A program made the translations under genes and the position numbers. Under the pieces are notes generated by a model. That model had not been told where the DNA came from. It was given only the letters and a program-made list of their open reading frames with translations, and made no database searches. DNA of 64,000 bases from contig CM077644.1 in assembly GCA_039707465.1 (NCBI GenBank), forward strand, positions 94,965,375 to 95,029,374, in the 5' to 3' direction. Each line of letters begins with the position of its first letter. Position 1 is the first letter of the stretch. Source of the DNA: Rhabdophis nuchalis. Its lineage: Eukaryota; Chordata; Lepidosauria; Squamata; Natricidae. Below, in pieces: positions 59,150-64,000 of the stretch.

Positions 59150-59585
59150 CATTTGGGTTCAACATACATCCCTTCGTCCGATCCGCTCCCACAGAGAGGG
59201 TCTTCTTCGGGTGCCATCGGCGGGGCAATGCCGGTTGGCGACACCCAGGGGAAGGGCCTTCTCTGTGGCGGGCCCGGCCCTCTGGAACGACCTACCCCCC
59301 GACCTTCGTACTATCTCGGACCTCCGCCTCTTCCGCCAACGTCTTAAGACGTATTTATTCCAACAAGCCGGCCTAGGATAGCCCCCCGTTTCTGACTTTT
59401 TAAAGAAAAATTTATAATTTGGTAAGGGTTTTAATATTGGGTTTTAGCACCGGTTTATTAATTTAATACATTTTAATTGATATTTATTGTATTTTGTGTT
59501 TTTAAATAATGCCTGTGCGCCGCCCTGGGTCCTAACAAGGAGAAGGGCGGGGTATAAATTTAATAAAATAAATAAATAAATAAAC
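59150..59585 (+). mobile_element. L2-like LINE 3' end with (AAAT)n tail
   Basis: It starts at TCCCTTCGTCCGATCCGCTC in the C-terminal ORF2 block, includes LWNDLPPTFVLSRTS-like coding in shifted frames, and ends GGGCGGGGTATAAATTTAAT plus AAAT units. Confidence 0.93.
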
Positions 59586-60140
59586 GTAGCATCCTCTGTA
59601 TATAAAAGTATACATATATTCACATCCTCAGCCAACACACCTTAAACATCACAACCATTCATGATATATTTAAAAATACACTAAACAAAAAAACACATCA
59701 CATTTCTGTTTTACTCCTGCTCAAAGTTAAACTATTCACTAAGCTTTCCATTTATTCTCATACAGGCATTTCTCCCATAATATGCCATTCTTAACTGCAC
59801 TCCAGAATCAACTTTCAATTCCATATCTGCACGAAACGTTCCATAATTTTCCAACTCAATAAACATACAATAAATTTTCTCACATTCACTCATTTTTCAG
59901 TGACCATTCAAAGAGCAAAAATCTAATCTGCACAATTCCTGCCTGCACTGTACTTCTTAAATTTTACTCACTGTCACCTGTCAAACACTTCCATTTGAAT
60001 TCTGCTGAATACTTTCCCAGGCACACTTAGCAAAGCAATCACCCTGTGGTTGTTTGCATTAACTCTTGTTAACTTTTCTTTTATTTAAGAGAACGATGCG
60101 GACATACTTCCAGTCCCAGCAGAGATGCAGTTTTTACACA

Positions 60141-60330
60141 CGCATTAAAGGAATTGCACAAAATTGAAATCCTCAAAATGCACACATGTTTTCATTTCTC
60201 CAAGTACATCATCAATAGCTGCATCTATCAAAATTCTCGCAATTTTTACAGCTGGGTTATCATCCCCCCCACCCCTCCTTGGGCACTGACATTTGTTCAC
60301 TCAAGTTCAGATTAAGAGATTCCATAATAA
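60141..60330. other. Noncoding DNA
   Basis: Possibly further old minus-strand LINE sequence; not assignable. Confidence 0.3.
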
Positions 60331-60960
60331 TTCTTATGAACATCTCTAAAATACTTCCAACATTTTCTCAATATTAAATATGAAGAACAAAATAATGACA
60401 ATAGGTACAAGAGCTAGCCTTAGATTTGACAATGCAGATATTGAAGTGGTGGATAGCCTATCTCTTTTAAGATCAACAATCAACAGCAAAAGAACAAGTA
60501 ATGTGCTGCAGATATGTTCCCTGTGACTTATTATCGAAGTAAAAGTTGAGCTTTGAAGAAGCAAGTTAGAAAAAGTGTTAAGGGTTTTTGAACTTTACTG
60601 TTGAAGAGGACTCCTGAGAATATCATGGACCATCAAGAAAACAAAAAATGGATTATTGATCAAATCAACTCAGAGTTCTCACTAGAGGCACAAAATCACT
60701 AGACTCAAATTATCCTGCTTCAGACACATTATGCGAAGACCTAGCACACTGGAAAAAGCTCTAAAGCTGGGAAAGATGGAAGGATTTAAAAAAAAAGAGG
60801 ACAACCAGCTGCAAGAGAGATGGACTCGGTTATGATGGCAATGGGTGCATCATTGGAAGACTTGAAGGTCTAAGTTAGGGGCAGATTGTCATGGAGAAAA
60901 TCCTTGTAGTTGATAAAAGTCAAGATTGACTTCATTGCATATCATCATCAAGCAGTAAAA
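60331..60960 (+). mobile_element. Bov-B LINE 3' fragment, decayed
   Basis: Plus-strand frames give DIEVVDSLSLLRSTINS near 60437 and WIIDQINSEFSLEAQ near 60650, then GKDGRI and ERWTRL segments, the C-terminal end of Bov-B (RTE clade) ORF2. Several stops and frameshifts. Bov-B supplies the reverse transcriptase for Sauria SINEs. Confidence 0.7.
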
Positions 60961-61060
60961 TTCTGTTTTAGGATGTTTACTGTTTTAAGATGTGTACTAT
61001 ATAGCAAATTAGATCAGAATGAATTGGGTAAACTCATCCACCTTTAAAAATGTTGACATA

Positions 61061-61305
61061 AAATAGCACTTAGCACTTAGACTTATATACCGCTTCACAG
61101 TGCTTTATAGCACTCTCTAAGTGGTTTTACAGAGTCAGCATATTGCTCCCAACAACAATCTGGGTCTTCATTTTACCCACCTCGGAAGGATGGAAGGCTG
61201 AGTCAACCTTGAGCCTGGTGAGATTCGATCTCAAACTGCTGGCAGCCGGTGATCAGCAGAAGTAGCCTGCAGTACTGCACTCTAACCACTGTGTCACCAC
61301 GGCTC
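61061..61305 (-). mobile_element. MIR-like tRNA/CORE SINE, full length
   Basis: Minus-strand head AGCCGTGGTGACACAGTGG, B box region GAGATCGAATCTCACC, core GCCTTCCATCCTTCCGAGG and L2-like end GGTATATAAGTCTAAGTGCT. Best copy in the window. Confidence 0.92.
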
Positions 61306-61675
61306 TTAAAAATCATGTATTGTTGGTGGATTATCTTTGCATCCTCTACTAGCATCTTATATGATCTGCAAATCAACCTTGTTCTCTTCCCCTGTCTTCA
61401 AATATATCACCGCTTGTGAGTTTTACTCTTCCAGTATACTGTTTGTAGCTGATCAAAGGAGTCCAGGGCTATTCTTTTTTGCTGCCCTTCCTCATATATA
61501 TTCACTACCAGCTTCATATTCTCCTTTGCAACTCAGCTCTTCTAGGGAGTCTATGACCTAACTCAGCACTTGAACGGTCGATAGAAATATAGAACTTCAA
61601 TACCTTAATACTTTTTCACAAGATGATTGCCATGTTGAAATGTTCAAACATTTATAATATTACAAGGTTCTAAAT

Positions 61676-62049
61676 CTCTGATGGCGAACCTATGGCACAG
61701 GTGCCACAGGTGGCACGCGGAACCATTTCTTAGGGCACGTGGAGCGTTGCCCTATCAGCTCCAGCATGCATGTGTGCGCTGGCCAGCTGATTTAAGCCTT
61801 CTTTTGAGGCCGTTTTTCGCCCTCTGAAGGCTTCAGGGAAGGTCCTGAAGCCTCTGGAGGTGGGGAAGGGAGGCTGTTTTCACCCTCCCCAGGCTCCTAG
61901 AAAGCCTCTGGAGCCTGGAAAGGGTGAAAAAAGTGTGCCAAAAGCAGGGGGTCACGCACATAGCATTATGGGTATGGCAGGCCCACGCACAACCCCCCTG
62001 CTCTCCCCCCGCTTTTGGCACACGAGCCAAAAAAGGTTTGCCATCACTG
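61676..62049. mobile_element. hAT MITE (GATGGCGAACC), full length
   Basis: Perfect 8-bp duplication TTCTAAAT (61668-61675, 62050-62057). Ends CTCTGATGGCGAACC and GGTTTGCCATCACTG. 374 bp, with the GAAGCCTCTGGAGG and CACCCTCCCCAGGCTCC blocks shared with the 55582 copy. Confidence 0.95.
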
Positions 62050-62057
62050 TTCTAAAT

Positions 62058-62940
62058 GTTTTATTTTTCTCATAGCCAATATTAGAATATTTACTTTTTG
62101 GTAGTAAAACAAAATCCTATCTGATTGCTACTTTGGCTTTCTTATTGGCACTGTAAATTTACCTTGATTCATGTATGATGGCATAATGAGACACTCAGAA
62201 TCACTTGACTGAAATATAAGTAAATAAGCTAATAAATGCATAAAGGGCAAACTGGGGACAAAAGAAACTAAAATGTATATGGTGGCTCAGTTCATGTAAA
62301 AATTGGGGCACAATTTTGTGGTTTAGTGTTTTGTACAAAGTCAGGAGCCAGATTAATCCCCAAAACTATGGGCAACTATTATGTTATATAAAAACAGTCA
62401 CTGACAAAGCTTTTATGGTTTAAGAATTTCACAAAACAAACTCAAGGCTCTGAAATCAATATTGAACCTTTTGTGTGCATCTTAAAGACAACAGAAAAAA
62501 GCCACAACATCTGGCCTTGCCATTAGATACAGATTACTAAACTAAATAAACCCATAACTAATACAAAGTTCATTTTCAGTTCTGCAGACAAAAAATAAGA
62601 ACAGAGATCAATAGCTATTCAAAATCCGACATTAAGGATCCATGAAATGGGTTTGGATAAATAATGTACTGAGCATTGTTCCCATGCCCTTATCAATATT
62701 CCTGATTGGATGGAGAATGAAAATAAATAAATAAATGAATAAATGAATAAATAAATAAATAAATAAATACACAGACAAACACCCACACACATCTCATATA
62801 ATCTTCAAAGAAGAATCTAATATATATGTATATAATTTTCAAAGATTAGAAGATTCTTCTTTGACTATACACACACACTGCATACACACACACACATAGT
62901 TAGATGATGGATGGATGGATGGATGGATGGATGGATAGAT

Positions 62941-63016
<76 letters not shown>

Positions 63017-63100
63017 GGATAGATAATGTAGATGTAGATACATACATACACAAACACACATAAATATACAGTATATATAATCCTCAAAGAAGAATCTAAT
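62058..63100. other. Noncoding DNA with several microsatellites
   Basis: (AAAT)n at 62722-62768, (GATG)n/(GATA)n at 62905-63025, and a 17-bp sequence TCAAAGAAGAATCTAAT present at 62805 and 63084 in direct orientation plus an imperfect inverted copy at about 62845. No gene; frames through the GATA tract are artefacts. Confidence 0.6.
62905..63025 (+). repeat. (GATG)n(GATA)n compound microsatellite
   Basis: Six GATG units, a GAAAG patch, then about 18 GATA units. GATA repeats are abundant in snake genomes. Confidence 0.97.
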
Positions 63101-63116
63101 ATGTGTGTGTTTGTGT

Positions 63117-63825
63117 GTTTTCGTAGATTTTCACATGTGTAGGTATTGTATTCAGGTCTTTTCCCGTGTAAGATTGAGATTGTCTTGGCAACGTTTCAGT
63201 GAGGTCTCACTCGCCATCTTCAGGCTGACGTCTGTGGCTATGAAGCTGCCGTCTTTCTATAAATCTTGGTGGGTGTGGTGGAGTGCTGGCTTTGTTGCTG
63301 TGAGTGGGCTAATTGGCTATGTCATTGTTGGTAGATTGGTGCTGATTGTGCTATCTGTTTGTTTGTTGTTCTTTTGTATTGTAATGGCCTGGGTGGTGGG
63401 TGGGGCTTGTCTGTTGGCCAGTGCTGGTTTCTAGTTGTCTGGTAGGTGGGAGGTATCATTACGTTTGTTTATGTTGTGGGGGTATTTCTCTATTTCAATG
63501 ACTTCCCTGATTATTCTCTTGTTGAGCTGTTCAGTTTTGGAGATTAATTAGGTTCCTTCAGAATCAATTTCATGTCCTGTAGCTTTAAAGTGCTGGTAGA
63601 GGGATGAAATCATAAGTTGTTTTCTTACTGTGTTTTTATGTTCTGTGATGTGTGCATTTATTCTCCTACTAGTTTGTCCTATATAAGTTGCAGGGCAGAT
63701 TTTGCATGGTATTTTGTAGACTCCTTGGTTTCCCAGCTGGATCTAGTCTTTGGGGTTTCTTAGGATGTTGGCTATTTTTTGGTCAGTGTTGAACACTGTC
63801 TTGATATTGTGCCTGTGGAGAATAT
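63117..63825 (-). mobile_element. Penelope-like element, 3' part with GIY-YIG endonuclease remnant
   Basis: Minus-strand reading, right to left: HILHRHNIKTVFNTDQKIAN, then GVYKIPCKICPATYIGQTSR (the GIY...YIG signature and following arginine), then INAHITEHK and SLYQHFKATGHEI, the C-terminal endonuclease of Penelope-like elements. A few stops interrupt it. The 3' UTR at 63117-63240 has CTGAAGA...GAAACGTT, a degenerate hammerhead-like core (CTGAAGA complement at 63217-63223, GAAA complement at 63194-63197). The reverse transcriptase is lost by 5' truncation at the (TG)n near 63825. Confidence 0.85.
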
Positions 63826-63840
63826 GTGTGTGTGTGTGTT

Positions 63841-64000
63841 AGTGTTAGGTTTTTGAGCTGATCAATAAATAAATCAGTGAGACTAGTATAGATCTATTTC
63901 GAGCTTTTTAGCTCTCATCAGCTAGCCATACCCTTACTGGGATTTGAACCGGGGCTGTATTACATGTTAGGCAGAAACATTAGCCATTATGCCACCAGGT
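63841..64000 (-). mobile_element. tRNA-Val-like SINE carrying a hammerhead ribozyme
   Basis: Minus strand from 64000: a tRNA-like head with A box TGGCATAATGG and B box GGTTCAAATCC. The anticodon region CTGCCTAACATG resembles tRNA-Val(AAC). Right after the head comes a complete hammerhead (63881-63927), then a short AT-rich body and an ACAC tail against the Penelope-like fragment. The 5' end is within a base or two of the window edge. Pol III promoter, short length and simple tail fit a SINE. The LINE partner is not clear from the tail. It might instead be part of a composite with the neighbouring Penelope element. Confidence 0.75.
63881..63927 (-). ncRNA. Type I hammerhead ribozyme, canonical core
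   Basis: Read on the minus strand: stem I 5' strand GGCUAG (63927-63922), CUGAUGA (63921-63915), stem II GAGCU-AAAA-AGCUC (63914-63901), GAAA (63900-63897), stem III AUAG-AU-CUAU (using the last A of GAAA), then A at 63887 as the nucleotide 5' of the cleavage site, then stem I 3' strand CUAGUC (63886-63881). Stem I pairs 6 of 6 with one G-U, stem II 5 of 5, stem III 4 of 4. All invariant residues are present. Predicted cleavage is between 63887 and 63886. Stem III has only a 2-nt loop, but AUAGAUCUAU is a full palindrome, so two RNAs could share a 10-bp stem III, as proposed for minimal retroelement hammerheads. Activity is not shown by sequence. Confidence 0.88.

Larger units (their letters stand above)
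58190..60140 (-). mobile_element. Old non-LTR retrotransposon with nested insertions
   Basis: Minus-strand decayed coding: near 60060-60000 it gives an NYRGISLLSVPGKVF-like segment as in reverse transcriptases; near 58900-59090 a VYFGRVLTQDGK-like segment; near 58300 the tail RRPRKLWLYGIKENLTRREV. Order and orientation are consistent with one element. A CR1 end (58440-58712) and an L2-like end (59150-59585) lie inside. The clade is uncertain. Confidence 0.5.

Noticed and set aside
63105..63434. 109-codon plus-strand frame at 63 kb
   Set aside because: Antisense to the Penelope-like 3' end; the coding similarity is on the minus strand.

Overview
This window looks like intergenic or intronic DNA from a squamate reptile, most likely a snake. 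The evidence is the repeat mix: Sauria SINEs, a Bov-B 3' end, CR1 LINEs ending in AATAC/AATAG-type pentanucleotide tails, many L2-like LINE copies, MIR-like and other tRNA-derived SINEs, REL-endonuclease (R4-like) and Penelope-like retroelements, a Helitron, and many small hAT elements. No host protein-coding gene is supportable. All long open frames are retrotransposon remnants or read-throughs of microsatellites.

Layout. 0-7 kb: a hAT element cut by the window edge, a CR1-tailed tRNA SINE, an R4-like LINE broken by a hAT, a Sauria SINE, a short interstitial telomeric array, and a CR1 tail broken by a foldback MITE. 7-18 kb: mostly unique AT-rich DNA with a hAT, two SINEs, an (AAT)n-tailed L2 end and a complete small Helitron. 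18-27 kb: L2-like, CR1, SINE and hAT insertions. 27-37 kb: mostly unique DNA with possible conserved noncoding sequence, two Penelope-like fragments, hATs and a solo LTR with a clean target duplication. 37-41 kb: a long L2-like copy with a second one inserted in opposite orientation. 41-51 kb: nested hAT/L2/CR1/SINE/LTR/Penelope insertions and a perfect palindrome. 51-54 kb: the best preserved element, an L2-like LINE with endonuclease and reverse transcriptase reading frames. 54-62 kb: nested hATs, an old LINE broken by a CR1 and an L2, and a Bov-B end. 62-64 kb: microsatellites, a Penelope-like 3' end with a GIY-YIG domain, and a tRNA-like SINE.

The most notable feature is at the right end on the minus strand (63881-63927). 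A complete type I hammerhead ribozyme core, with all consensus catalytic residues and three formed helices, lies directly downstream of a tRNA-Val-like Pol III promoter. It reads as a ribozyme-bearing SINE. It lies beside a Penelope-like element, a retroelement class known to carry minimal hammerheads, and three other Penelope fragments in the window hold degenerate hammerhead-like motifs.

The mobile elements follow known dependencies. L2-like and CR1 LINEs encode the reverse transcriptase; the SINEs copy LINE 3' ends (CR1 tail, L2-like tail, Bov-B tail). The hATs are internally deleted and depend on a transposase not present here. Many are dated relative to one another by nesting and by intact 8-bp target duplications.
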